The notes beneath the pieces are model-generated. The model searched no databases. It saw nothing but the letters and a program-made list of their open reading frames with translations, and had not been told where the DNA came from. DNA of 64,000 nucleotides from Trinickia symbiotica (lineage in GTDB: Bacteria; Pseudomonadota; Gammaproteobacteria; Burkholderiales; Burkholderiaceae), in contig NZ_PTIR01000008.1 in the NCBI RefSeq assembly GCF_002934455.1, positions 205,467 to 269,466 on the forward strand, written 5' to 3'. Made by a program: the position numbers and the translations under genes. This document shows positions 44,857-53,753 of the stretch, one piece after another (positions within the stretch are counted from its first letter, which is position 1; every line of letters starts with the position of its first letter).

Positions 44857-46647
44857 ATGATCGATGGGAATATGTGGTTGGCGAGGATTCACGAGCACTT
44901 CGAGGCGGGAGAACTGATCGAGGCATCGGAGCTTATCTCCGACTGGTTGGCGCTCGCGCCCGACGACATCGACGCAGCGATCGTGCAAGCTCACTTGTTG
45001 CTCCTCTGCGGACGCTACCGGGAAGCGCAGGCCTGGCTCGATCGTGTTTTCGCCACTGCACCGGAACACGGTCCCGCTTGTGTCGAAGCCGCTCGCCTCT
45101 CGGCTCAGATCGGCGACCTGGACGGCGCGCTCGTTTGGTTCGATCGCGCCCACCGCGTAATGCCGGATGCCAAGGACTGGCTTGACGAATGGGCGGTGGC
45201 CGCGCAGCAGAGGCAGCGGCCGGATATCGGCGTCCCAGTGGCGAAGTTGTGGTGCGAAACTGAGCCGGAGAGCGCGAATGCATGGTTCACGCTCGGGCTT
45301 TTGCACCAGGAAGCCGGCGCGCATGACGCGTCGCTCGAGGCCTATCGACGAGCGACGGCGATCAACCCCGATTTCCCCATGCTGCGCAACAACCTCGCGG
45401 CGCTGCACTACAACCGCGACGAACTCGAGGCGGCATTGAGCGTCGGCAAAGAGGCCATCCGAGCGGAGCCTGGGCATCATCTCGCTTGGACGAATCTCGC
45501 CAACACGTGGCTTCGATTGCGCGAGCCGGCCAAAGCGTTGCTCGCTGCGCGACGGGCCGCCACGCTTGCGCCCAACTACGGATTGGCGCAGTTGGCGTTG
45601 AGCAATGCGGCCCGGGAATCGCAGCTTTGGGACGAAGCGTTCGAAGCCATCGTGCGCGCGGCGACCGTCTCCGGCGCCGATCCGAAAATTCAATTCTCGG
45701 TCGCGATGCTGCAGCTGATGCGCGGCGATTTCCAGAACGGCTGGATCAACTTCGAGGCCCGCTGGCACGGCTCGCCGGAGCTGAGCGGTTCGCCCGGGTT
45801 TTGTCCGGAGCGGCGCTGGCGTGGCGAGGCGCTCTCGGGCAAAACGCTGCTTGTATGGGGCGAGCAGGGCCACGGGGACGCCATCCAGTTTATTCGCTTC
45901 TTGCCGTTGCTCGTGAAGCAAGCGCGCGATGCAGGCGGCGCGGTGATCTGTTGCTGCTTTCCACCGCTCTTCGAGCTCTTCGAGCGGAGCCTGGCCGGCC
46001 ATGACGTTACTCTCCTGCGCAGCGACGTGCCGCAGCTCCCCGCCTTCGATTTTCAAATGCCGCTCGCGAGCTTGCCGCTTGCGCTCGGCATTCCGTTCGA
46101 GACGCTTCCCGCGCCGGCCTCGTATCTCTCGGCGGATGCGGCGAGCGTCGTGCAGTGGCGCGATCGAATGTCGGCGCACAACAAGTTGAAAGTCGGACTC
46201 GTCTGGACCGGCAGCCGTACCCATCAGCGCAATCCGCTTCGCGCGGTCGCTCCGGAGCTTTATGCCGAAACGTTCTCGGGATTGCCTGAGATCGAGTTCT
46301 ACAGCCTGCAGGTCGGAGCGGCTGAGGATGTCGCGCGGATGGCCGGCGCGGGATTCGATGTCATCGATCGAACAAGCGAGCTGCGGACGTTCGACGACAC
46401 GGCGGCACTCATTTGCAATCTCGATCTCGTGATAACCGTCTGCACGTCAGTCGCGCATCTGGCTGCGGCGTTAGGCCGTCCGACATGGCTGCTGCTCGAC
46501 GTCAATCCGCATTGGGTGTGGATGACGGAGCGCCGGGACAGTCCGTGGTATCCGACGGTAAGGCTTTATCGCCAGCGCCGCTATAGAGACTGGACGGCGC
46601 CCTTGAATGAAATACGTGCCGATCTCATCCGAGAGCTGGGCGATTGA
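44857..46647 (+). CDS. TPR-containing glycosyltransferase, candidate adhesin-modifying enzyme
   Basis: 596-residue cytoplasmic protein. The first ~290 residues are tetratricopeptide repeats (for example AWFTLGLLHQEAGAHDASLEAYRR is the type, with NLAALHYNRDELEAALS and NLANTWLRLREPAKAL). The C-terminal ~290 residues form a GT-B-like domain with LLVWGEQGHGDAIQFIRFLP near residue 332, VGLVWTGSRTHQRNPLR near 447 and ICNLDLVITVCTSVAHLAAA near 525. Such TPR-GT fusions include protein O-glycosyltransferases (GT41/GT9-like), and some modify autotransporter adhesins. Location beside the autotransporter supports that, as inference. Start ATG 44857 lacks a strong ribosome-binding site. Confidence 0.8.
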   Translation: MIDGNMWLARIHEHFEAGELIEASELISDWLALAPDDIDAAIVQAHLLLLCGRYREAQAWLDRVFATAPEHGPACVEAARLSAQIGDLDGALVWFDRAHRVMPDAKDWLDEWAVAAQQRQRPDIGVPVAKLWCETEPESANAWFTLGLLHQEAGAHDASLEAYRRATAINPDFPMLRNNLAALHYNRDELEAALSVGKEAIRAEPGHHLAWTNLANTWLRLREPAKALLAARRAATLAPNYGLAQLALSNAARESQLWDEAFEAIVRAATVSGADPKIQFSVAMLQLMRGDFQNGWINFEARWHGSPELSGSPGFCPERRWRGEALSGKTLLVWGEQGHGDAIQFIRFLPLLVKQARDAGGAVICCCFPPLFELFERSLAGHDVTLLRSDVPQLPAFDFQMPLASLPLALGIPFETLPAPASYLSADAASVVQWRDRMSAHNKLKVGLVWTGSRTHQRNPLRAVAPELYAETFSGLPEIEFYSLQVGAAEDVARMAGAGFDVIDRTSELRTFDDTAALICNLDLVITVCTSVAHLAAALGRPTWLLLDVNPHWVWMTERRDSPWYPTVRLYRQRRYRDWTAPLNEIRADLIRELGD

Positions 46648-46719
46648 GGGCTGGCATGCAGGTTGCACACATCGGGTCGAGCCTTGCACAACCTAGTCCC
46701 GTCCGTTTTAACGCATGCC

Positions 46720-47970
46720 ATGAACTCGCGCATTTCCAAAAGCAGCGGCGCCGCGACGACGGCCGAGGAGATGCCGCCCGGCCTGCGCCATAGCGACGAC
46801 AGGCAGCCCGGCTTCACACGCAAAGCCATAGACGGCGGCTTCGCCTACTTCGATCTTCGGGGAAAACGGATCACCGATCCGGAGGAAATCCGGCGCATCA
46901 ATGCGTTGGCGATTCCGCCTGCCTACAAGGACGTGTGGATTTGCCCCGATGAGCGGGGGCACTTGCAGGCGACAGGCCGCGATGCGCGCGGGCGCAAGCA
47001 GTACCGCTATCACCCGCTTTGGCGCGAGGTGCGCGACGAAAACAAGTACCAGCGCATGGCGGCATTCGGCCGGGCGTTGCCGCGCATTCGCGCGCGCGTG
47101 ACGCGTGACCTCAAACGACCTGGCATGCCGCGCGACAAAGTAGTGGCTGCGATCGTCAAGCTGCTCGACGCCACCCTCATTCGCGTGGGCAGCGAGGAGT
47201 ACGCGCGCGAAAACGGATCGTATGGCCTGACGACGTTGCGCAAAAAGCACGTGAAAGTGGCGTCCGGGCAAGTGCGCTTCCGCTTTCGCGGCAAAAGCGG
47301 AATCGAGCATGACGTCTCGATCGAAGATGCACGCGTGAAGCGAATCGTCCGCCGCTGCGCCGAGCTGCCCGGTCACGATCTCTTCAAGTACATCGACGAA
47401 ACCGGTGAGCGTCGCTCCGTCGGCTCCGCTGACGTCAACGATTATCTACGCGAGGCCAGCGGGGCCGATTTCACGGCGAAGGACTACCGCACCTGGGCCG
47501 GGAGCGTCTACGCGCTGGCATCGTTACGCCGGCTCGACTCGTCGAGCGCCACGCAAGCGCGTCATCACGTCGTCGAGATGATAAAGGAAGTCGCAACGCT
47601 TCTGCGCAATACGCCTGCAGTATGCCGCCGGTGCTATGTCCACCCGGCAGTGGTCGCTGCCTTCGAGGCGGGGGAACTGTCGACGCTCGATTGCGGATCG
47701 GCGCGGCGAGGCTTGCGCCTTCATGAGGCGGAGCTTTGCCTGCTACTGGAGCAGGCGGAAAAGCGCGCGGCAAAGTTGGCGCGTCAATCGGCACGCAAAC
47801 CTGCTTCGCGAAAGGGCACGGCCGAGCCGAGCGCCGATGCGTCATTGGCTCAACTCCTCGGCAAATCGAGGGCGCTGCACAAGGTCCGCCGCAAGACGAG
47901 GCGCGCCGCTGATCGTTCGGCGCCCTCGGTCGCCGCAGATTCGCCGTCGATTCGTAGCGAGTCTGTCTGA
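46720..47970 (+). CDS. DNA topoisomerase IB (poxvirus-type)
   Basis: 416-residue enzyme that relaxes supercoils by transient single-strand cleavage. The family opening GFTRKAIDGGFAYFDLRGKRI is near residue 32, the conserved RTWAGS lies near 260 and the catalytic Tyr306 is in CRRCYVHP. The C-terminal ~60 residues are Lys/Arg-rich and disordered, a common DNA-binding tail. ATG 46720 is chosen over an open extension of 19 codons. It stands alone, 73 bp after the glycosyltransferase gene, and has no obvious functional link with its neighbours. Confidence 0.94.
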   Translation: MNSRISKSSGAATTAEEMPPGLRHSDDRQPGFTRKAIDGGFAYFDLRGKRITDPEEIRRINALAIPPAYKDVWICPDERGHLQATGRDARGRKQYRYHPLWREVRDENKYQRMAAFGRALPRIRARVTRDLKRPGMPRDKVVAAIVKLLDATLIRVGSEEYARENGSYGLTTLRKKHVKVASGQVRFRFRGKSGIEHDVSIEDARVKRIVRRCAELPGHDLFKYIDETGERRSVGSADVNDYLREASGADFTAKDYRTWAGSVYALASLRRLDSSSATQARHHVVEMIKEVATLLRNTPAVCRRCYVHPAVVAAFEAGELSTLDCGSARRGLRLHEAELCLLLEQAEKRAAKLARQSARKPASRKGTAEPSADASLAQLLGKSRALHKVRRKTRRAADRSAPSVAADSPSIRSESV

Positions 47971-48156
47971 TCATACGAATGCGATCGCGGCATCCTGCTT
48001 TTCGACGACAGTAGTTCGGCAAACTTCTCGCGCCGACGCGCAGCCGGCATGGCTTACCGCGTTCTCTGTCTTGCAGACCGCCACATCACCGCAGGTTATC
48101 GCTGGTTCAAATTATTTCACTAGGCGGTTATCGGTCCCCCTTCTACCATAGCGTCA

Positions 48157-48175
48157 ATCGGAAGCCGCTTCCGAT
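48157..48175. promoter_or_regulatory. 19-bp palindrome upstream of the PdxA-like gene
   Basis: ATCGGAAGC-C-GCTTCCGAT is a perfect inverted repeat with a single central base, ending 26 bp before the ATG of the PdxA-like gene. It is placed to act as an operator of the five-gene catabolic operon. No regulator gene is adjacent, so the binding protein is unknown. Confidence 0.5.
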
Positions 48176-48201
48176 GCCACAAGAACGAGTCGGAGACACC
48201 C

Positions 48202-49248
48202 ATGACTTCCTCGCCCCAACCCGTTGTCGCACTCACGCTGGGCGATCCCGCCGGGATCGGTCCTGAGCTGATCGCGAAGCTGCTCGCCAGGCCGGCCGCT
48301 ACGGAGCGCGCCAATATTGTCGTCGTCGGCGACCGCTGGCTATGGGAAGACGGTCAGCGCGCGGCCGGCACGGTCGTCGACACGGTCGACGTCACTTCAT
48401 TCGGCGAAGTCCGAAGCCGGCCCCATACGTCCCGTCCGGCGTTTCTCGCAATCGATAGCGTGGCCGCAGCCGATGTCCACCGGAGCCGCGCCGAGGCGCC
48501 CGGCGGTCGATCGGTCCTGCGGATCCTGAACCTCTGCATGGACGCGACGCTCGAGGGCGTTATCGATGCGATTTGTTTCGCACCCCTGAACAAGCAGGCG
48601 ATGAAGCTCGGCGGCATGCGCCATGAGGACGAACTGCATCACTTCGCGGATTACCTCGGCGTAACCGGTTATTTCTGCGAGTTCAACACGCTCGGCACGC
48701 TGTGGACCTCGCGCATCTCTTCGCACATCCCGCTGAAGGACGCGGCGAGCTATTTGAGCGTGGAGCGCATCGAGCAGGCCGCGGAACTCATTTATCGTTC
48801 GCTGCTCGCCAACGGCGTCGCGGCCCCGAAGATCGCCGTGGCAGCGTTCAATCCGCACGGCGGCGATGGTGGAACGTGCGGCCGCGAGGAGATCGACATC
48901 ATCGAGCCGGCGGTCCGTGCGCTGCAGGCCCGTGAGTGGCCGACCGAGTCGCCATTCCACGGACCATTCCCCGCCGACACGATTTTTCTGAAGGCGCAGG
49001 CCGGCGAATATCAGGCGATCGTCACCATGTACCACGATCAAGGGCAAATCGCGATCAAACTGATGGGTTTCTCTCGCGGCGTGACGGTGCAAGGTGGCTT
49101 GCCGATCCCGATCACGACGCCGGCTCACGGTACCGCCTATGACATCGCCGGCCTCGGCAAAGCCAATGTCGAAGCGACCTGGCAGGCCTTCGAGATCGCA
49201 TGCCGGATGGGCGCGTCCTACCGCGCCGCTACGCGCACGACTGCTTGA
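48202..49248 (+). CDS. PdxA-family 4-phospho-hydroxyacid dehydrogenase (PdxA2-like)
   Basis: 348-residue NAD-dependent oxidative decarboxylase of the PdxA family. It keeps the family opening LTLGDPAGIGPEL, the metal-ligand histidines in SHIPLKDAA near residue 173 and MYHDQGQIAIK near 276, NPHGGDGGTCGREE near 217 and the end motif PAHGTAYDIAGLGKANV. It deviates from housekeeping PdxA (HEDELHHFADYLG in place of HTEFLA), and its setting in a catabolic operon suggests a PdxA2-type enzyme acting on a sugar-acid phosphate such as threonate or erythronate 4-phosphate, or a TphB-like dihydrodiol dehydrogenase. No OtnK/DtnK-type (DUF1537) kinase is nearby, which leaves the substrate open. Confidence 0.85.
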   Translation: MTSSPQPVVALTLGDPAGIGPELIAKLLARPAATERANIVVVGDRWLWEDGQRAAGTVVDTVDVTSFGEVRSRPHTSRPAFLAIDSVAAADVHRSRAEAPGGRSVLRILNLCMDATLEGVIDAICFAPLNKQAMKLGGMRHEDELHHFADYLGVTGYFCEFNTLGTLWTSRISSHIPLKDAASYLSVERIEQAAELIYRSLLANGVAAPKIAVAAFNPHGGDGGTCGREEIDIIEPAVRALQAREWPTESPFHGPFPADTIFLKAQAGEYQAIVTMYHDQGQIAIKLMGFSRGVTVQGGLPIPITTPAHGTAYDIAGLGKANVEATWQAFEIACRMGASYRAATRTTA

Positions 49249-49331
49249 TCAACGAACGGCCTTGACCGGACCGCCGCGCGCGCTCGGCGCAGCGGATGGT
49301 CATCGCTGAAATTTCATTCCGACGTTAGCCC

Positions 49332-50261
49332 ATGACCTCTCGCACGAACCGGCGCTTTCAGGGCATCTTCCCTGTCGCCCCCACGACATTCCACCCATCC
49401 GGTGAGCTGGATCTCGAAAGCCAGAAGCGCTGTATCGACTTCATGATCGATTCCGGGGTGGACGGCATTTGCATTCTCGCGAATTTCTCCGAGCAGTTCG
49501 CACTGTCGGACGATGAGCGCGATTTGCTCACGCGTACCGTTCTCGAGCACGTGGCTGGGCGCGTTCCCGTCATCGTGACGACGACGCACTACAGCTCGAC
49601 CGTGTGCGCCGCGCGTAGCCGCCGCGCGCGGGAACTGGGGGCCGCGATGCTCATGGTGATGCCGCCATATCACGGGGCGACCTTTCGCGTGCCCGAGGCG
49701 GGGATCTATGAGTTTTTCGCGGCCCTTTCGGACGCGGTCGACATTCCGATCATGATCCAGGACGCACCGGCCGCCGGCACGCCGATGTCCGCCGCGTTTC
49801 TTGCTCGCATGGCCCGGGAGATCGAGCATGTCGCGTACTTCAAGATCGAAACGGCAGGCGCGGCCACGAAGCTGCGCGAATTGATCCGTCTGGGCGGCGC
49901 GGCGGTGGAAGGGCCGTGGGACGGCGAGGAGGGCGTCACGCTGCTCCCCGATCTCGACGCGGGCGCCACTGGCTCGATGACGGGCGGTGCTTACGCGGAC
50001 GGCATTCGCCCGATCATCGAAGTGCACCGCTCCGGAGATCGCGAAAAAGCCTTTGCGCTGTACGAGCGCTGGCTGCCGCTCATCAACTACGAAAACCGGC
50101 AGAGCGGCATCTTGAGCGCGAAAGTGCTGATGAAAGAGGGCGGCGTGATCGCCTGCGATGCCCCGCGGCATCCGATGCCGCCGCTGCCGCCGGAGGTGCG
50201 TGCCGGCCTACTCGATACCGCTCGCCGCCTCGACCCGCTCGTGCTGCGCTGGGGACATTAG
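49332..50261 (+). CDS. DHDPS/NAL-family lyase or dehydratase with altered active-site residues
   Basis: 309-residue (beta/alpha)8 enzyme of the dihydrodipicolinate synthase family. The Schiff-base lysine is Lys171 in AYFKIET. The usual GTTGE loop is replaced by LANFSEQ and the usual tyrosine of YNVP is replaced by Gln143 in MIQDAP. Loss of that tyrosine argues against DHDPS or neuraminate lyase activity proper; in this superfamily, 2-keto-3-deoxy sugar-acid dehydratases and aldolases show similar replacements. Placement after a PdxA-like dehydrogenase and before a beta-propeller and MFS gene suggests a sugar-acid or related pathway. Product not assigned. Confidence 0.85.
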   Translation: MTSRTNRRFQGIFPVAPTTFHPSGELDLESQKRCIDFMIDSGVDGICILANFSEQFALSDDERDLLTRTVLEHVAGRVPVIVTTTHYSSTVCAARSRRARELGAAMLMVMPPYHGATFRVPEAGIYEFFAALSDAVDIPIMIQDAPAAGTPMSAAFLARMAREIEHVAYFKIETAGAATKLRELIRLGGAAVEGPWDGEEGVTLLPDLDAGATGSMTGGAYADGIRPIIEVHRSGDREKAFALYERWLPLINYENRQSGILSAKVLMKEGGVIACDAPRHPMPPLPPEVRAGLLDTARRLDPLVLRWGH

Positions 50262-50313
50262 TGCCCTGTCCAGCGTCCGCGAGTCCTCCGCCCGCTTTCA
50301 AACAGGAAGAGCC

Positions 50314-51246
50314 ATGACATCCCGTCTCAAAGCCGTTCTCGTCGAGAAATTCAGCAACAGCTTCAGCGGCTATTACCTAGATAACGGCGAGCTGGCGTTG
50401 CGAGCGCAATTGCCTGCCTATCCGCATGAATTCGTCGTCGATTCGCGCGGCGGCTTTGCCTACGTCGGGCACTACGGCGTGCAGACTTTCGCTCACGAGG
50501 GCGAGGGCGGACATGAGGTTTTCATCGTCGATCTGGCCAGCGGCGAGCACGTCGCCTCGCTCGATTGCACGCCTCACGGGCGCATCCACGGCATTCAGAT
50601 CGATCGGCGCGATCGTGTCTATGCGCTCTCCGAGCAGGACAACGTGCTGCTCGTCTTCGATGAGCCGACGCAACGCAGGACGCCTGCGCACGTCGTTCCG
50701 TCGGGGGGTGTGAAGAGCCACTTGTTCGTCGTGAGCAAAGACGGCGAGAGAGCTTATATCACGCATTTGCGGTCGCACACGGTCACACTCGTCCAACCGC
50801 ACGCGCCAGATCGAGAGCCACTTGCGGCCAGTATTGGCGGACGTCCGGAGGGTTGCTGTCTGAGCCGCGACGAGACGATCCTTTACGCGGCGAGTCGGGA
50901 CGATGCGACGCTCTCGATGCTCGACGCTCGGACAATGGAAGTCCTCAAAACCGTGGCGACAGGCGAAGACCCGACGCGCATCTATCTGGCGCGCGACAAC
51001 CGCTTGTTCGTGACGAACTACGGCGAGCGCAGCATCGGCGTCTACGACGCGCAAACGTTGCAAGAACTGCAGCGAGTCCCGACGGTGCACAAGCCGATCG
51101 CCCTGGCTTTTCACCCCGAGGCGCCGCTTGCGTACATCCCGCTCAACGACGACAGCGTGGCCCGGCTCGATCTCGAGACCCTGACGTTGTCTCACGCATT
51201 CGCAACCGGCAAGGAGCCGGATGGGCTCGTGGTACTGGCCGGATGA
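50314..51246 (+). CDS. YncE-like beta-propeller protein (possible lactonase)
   Basis: 310-residue beta-propeller with repeated blades such as GRIHGIQIDRRDRVYALSEQD, HLFVVSKDGERAYITHL and GRPEGCCLSRDETILYAASRD. Each ends in a strand-rich segment and totals about seven blades. The family includes 6-phosphogluconolactonase-like and surface YncE proteins. No signal peptide is visible, so a cytoplasmic lactonase role is more likely. ATG 50314 follows AGGAAGAG and fits the N-terminus; the frame is open further upstream. It is part of the catabolic operon. Confidence 0.75.
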   Translation: MTSRLKAVLVEKFSNSFSGYYLDNGELALRAQLPAYPHEFVVDSRGGFAYVGHYGVQTFAHEGEGGHEVFIVDLASGEHVASLDCTPHGRIHGIQIDRRDRVYALSEQDNVLLVFDEPTQRRTPAHVVPSGGVKSHLFVVSKDGERAYITHLRSHTVTLVQPHAPDREPLAASIGGRPEGCCLSRDETILYAASRDDATLSMLDARTMEVLKTVATGEDPTRIYLARDNRLFVTNYGERSIGVYDAQTLQELQRVPTVHKPIALAFHPEAPLAYIPLNDDSVARLDLETLTLSHAFATGKEPDGLVVLAG

Positions 51247-51319
51247 GGCATCGCCGTTAAGCGGCCAGACCGAAACATATCAATACAACGCGCGAATTCC
51301 GCGCGCATGGAGACGAAAA

Positions 51320-52612
51320 ATGACGACGTTCGAAGGTGTCGGCGCCGCGAGTGCCGCCGGCGGTATCGCCGTACCGCGCAGCCGCTGGCTCCGAGTCATA
51401 CCGCCGATTCTGCTTACCTGCATCATTTCCTACATGGATCGGGTGAACATCGCATTCGGGATGCCGGGCGGCATGAGTGCCGATCTTGCGCTTGCCGCGA
51501 GTACGGTGGGGCTGGCCGGGGGCATCTTCTTCATCGGCTATCTGTTTCTGCAGATCCCGGGCGGGCGGCTGGCGGCGCTCGGGAGCGGCAAGCGCTTCAT
51601 CGCGTGGTCGCTTGTTGCGTGGGCTCTGATTTCAGCGTTGACCGGCCTCGTCACAGAGGCCTGGCAGCTCTTGACGCTGCGCTTCGCGCTCGGCGTTGCT
51701 GAGGGCGGGATGCTGCCCGTCGTGCTGACGATGGTCAGCCACTGGTTTCCCGATCATGAGCGTGGACGCGCCAATGCTGCCGTCATCATGTTCGTCCCGC
51801 TCGCCGGCATGATCACGGCGCCGTTATCGGGTGCGGTTCTGGCGGCATTCAACTGGCACTACCTCTTCTTTACGACCGCGCTGTTGTCGGTGCTCGCGCT
51901 GGTGTTTTGGCTGGCATTCGCGAGCGATGGACCCGAAACGGCGCAGTGGCTGTCGGCGGCCGAGCGCGACTACATTCTGAATTCCAGGCTGGCCGAACAA
52001 GAAGCGGCGCGCGGCAAGCACGGAGTTTCGGCCTCGTTCGCCGCGGTGCTCGGCGATCCGGCCATCTGGCGTCTCATCGCGCTCAACTTCTTCTATCAAA
52101 TGGGTATCTACGGCTATACGCTCTGGCTGCCCACGATCCTGAAGAACCTGACGCATGGCGGCATGGGGCAGGTCGGCGCGCTCGCGATCCTTCCGTATCT
52201 GGGCACGATGGCCGGCATGTGGACGACTTCGCATCTGTCGGATCGGTTGGGCAAGCGCCGGGCCTTCGTGATCGGGCCGCTGCTGGGATTCGCACTCTGC
52301 CTTTTCTTGTCGGTGCGCTTTCAGGCCAGTATCGGCTTGTCCTATGCCTTCCTGGTCGGCTGCGGCTTTTTCCTGCAGGCGGCCGCGGGCGTGTTCTGGA
52401 CGATTCCGCCGAAGCTCTGCAACGCCGAGCAGGCGGGCGGCGCGCGTGGCCTCATCAACGCCCTCGGGAATCTCGGGGGCTTTTGTGGTCCGTATGCCGT
52501 CGGCGTGCTCATCCAGCACTACAGCGCCAACATGGGGGTCTACTGCCTTGCCGTTGCGCTCGTCGTAGCGGCGGCGATCGCGACCACGCTGCCTGCGCGC
52601 TGCGAGCATTGA
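51320..52612 (+). CDS. MFS transporter, anion:cation symporter (ACS) family
   Basis: 430-residue, twelve-helix carrier. MDRVNIAFGMPG near residue 37 and the loop DHERGRANAA near 143 match the ACS group (glucarate, galactonate, phthalate and tartrate carriers), which bring organic acids in by proton symport. The start ATG 51320 follows GGAGACG at the right spacing. As part of the PdxA-like/lyase/amidohydrolase operon it most likely imports the operon's acidic substrate. A second carrier of the same family lies at 58496. Confidence 0.9.
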   Translation: MTTFEGVGAASAAGGIAVPRSRWLRVIPPILLTCIISYMDRVNIAFGMPGGMSADLALAASTVGLAGGIFFIGYLFLQIPGGRLAALGSGKRFIAWSLVAWALISALTGLVTEAWQLLTLRFALGVAEGGMLPVVLTMVSHWFPDHERGRANAAVIMFVPLAGMITAPLSGAVLAAFNWHYLFFTTALLSVLALVFWLAFASDGPETAQWLSAAERDYILNSRLAEQEAARGKHGVSASFAAVLGDPAIWRLIALNFFYQMGIYGYTLWLPTILKNLTHGGMGQVGALAILPYLGTMAGMWTTSHLSDRLGKRRAFVIGPLLGFALCLFLSVRFQASIGLSYAFLVGCGFFLQAAAGVFWTIPPKLCNAEQAGGARGLINALGNLGGFCGPYAVGVLIQHYSANMGVYCLAVALVVAAAIATTLPARCEH

Positions 52613-52626
52613 ACATTCATGATGCC

Positions 52627-53607
52627 GTGACAAGCAACCTATCCGATTCTGAAACGGAGCGCATCGACATCGTCGATGCGCATCACCATCTCTGGGATCT
52701 GTCGCGCGGCCATTACCCCTGGCTGCAGGAACACTACGATCCCGATGCGTTCTTTCTAGGCGAGTATCAGTCGATTCGCCGCGATTTCCTTCCCGAAGAC
52801 TATCGTGTTGCCGCGCGCGGTTGCCGCGTGGTAGCGACCGTCCATGTGGAGGCCGAGCGTGCGCGCGACCAACAGGGCGCCGAGACTGCTTGGCTACACG
52901 CGATGCATGAAAAATACGGCTTTCCGAATGCCATCGTGGCGCATGTCTGGTTCGATCGCCCCGATACCGAGGAGCGCTTGCACGAGCATCTCCAATACCC
53001 GCTCGTACGCGGAATACGCAGCAAGCCGGTGACGGCGTCTTCGCCGAAGGACATCGAAAGCGTACGCGGGCGACCCGGATCGATGCAGGACGAGGCCTGG
53101 TTGTGCGGCTTTTCGTTGCTGGGCCGCCATGGCCTCAGCTGGGACCTCCGTGTTCCGGCATGGCATCTGCCGGAAGCGGCCGAGGTCGCACGCCTTTTTC
53201 CCGAGGTGCCCATCGTCCTCAATCATCATGGATTCGCCTGGGATCGCAGCGAAGAAGGGCTCGCGCGCTGGCGTGGCTGGATGGAAACGCTGGCACGTGA
53301 GCCGAACGTTCACATCAAGCTATCGGAATTCGGACTGCGCGACCAAGCCTGGGACTGGCAGGCGAATGCGCGAATCGTGCGCGATACGCTTGCGATCTTC
53401 GGTTGGGAGCGCTGCATGTTCGCCAGCAACTTCCCGGTTGCTGGCTTGCGTATCGGCTACCGGGAGCTCGTCGAGGGCATGCTGCGCATGCTTGCCGATT
53501 TGACGCCGTCGCAGCGCAGCGCGGTGATGGCCACTAACGCACTGCGCTTCTACAGGATCGATCTCGCGCCCCTCGCGGCCCCGATTGTCGGCATCGGCGA
53601 CGCCTGA
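52627..53607 (+). CDS. Amidohydrolase 2-family metal-dependent hydrolase (lactonase-like)
   Basis: 326-residue amidohydrolase of the COG3618 type. The metal-binding HxH occurs early as DAHHHLW (around residue 19). LVRGIRSKPV lies near 119, VLNHHGF near 199 and FASNFPV near 265 carry the further metal and proton-transfer residues. Relatives hydrolyse sugar lactones or 2-pyrone-4,6-dicarboxylate. GTG 52627 is chosen; a TTG at 52609 overlapping the MFS stop is possible. It is the last gene of the operon and plausibly opens a lactone intermediate. Confidence 0.85.
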   Translation: MTSNLSDSETERIDIVDAHHHLWDLSRGHYPWLQEHYDPDAFFLGEYQSIRRDFLPEDYRVAARGCRVVATVHVEAERARDQQGAETAWLHAMHEKYGFPNAIVAHVWFDRPDTEERLHEHLQYPLVRGIRSKPVTASSPKDIESVRGRPGSMQDEAWLCGFSLLGRHGLSWDLRVPAWHLPEAAEVARLFPEVPIVLNHHGFAWDRSEEGLARWRGWMETLAREPNVHIKLSEFGLRDQAWDWQANARIVRDTLAIFGWERCMFASNFPVAGLRIGYRELVEGMLRMLADLTPSQRSAVMATNALRFYRIDLAPLAAPIVGIGDA

Positions 53608-53753
53608 ATCCCAGGGGCGAAAGACGGGGCAACGCCCCCGACCGCGGCCGGCTCTGCGGAGCGTCGGCGCCAGCAACTTGCCTGACTGGCCGGGAGAAGA
53701 TTCTGAGTGGCGGTCTTTCAGCAGCAAGGCAATTTTCGGTGATCACTCTTCCA

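Noticed and set aside
53613..53640. GGGGC-AAC-GCCCC hairpin after the amidohydrolase gene as terminator
   Set aside because: Short stem without a T-run; not enough to call.
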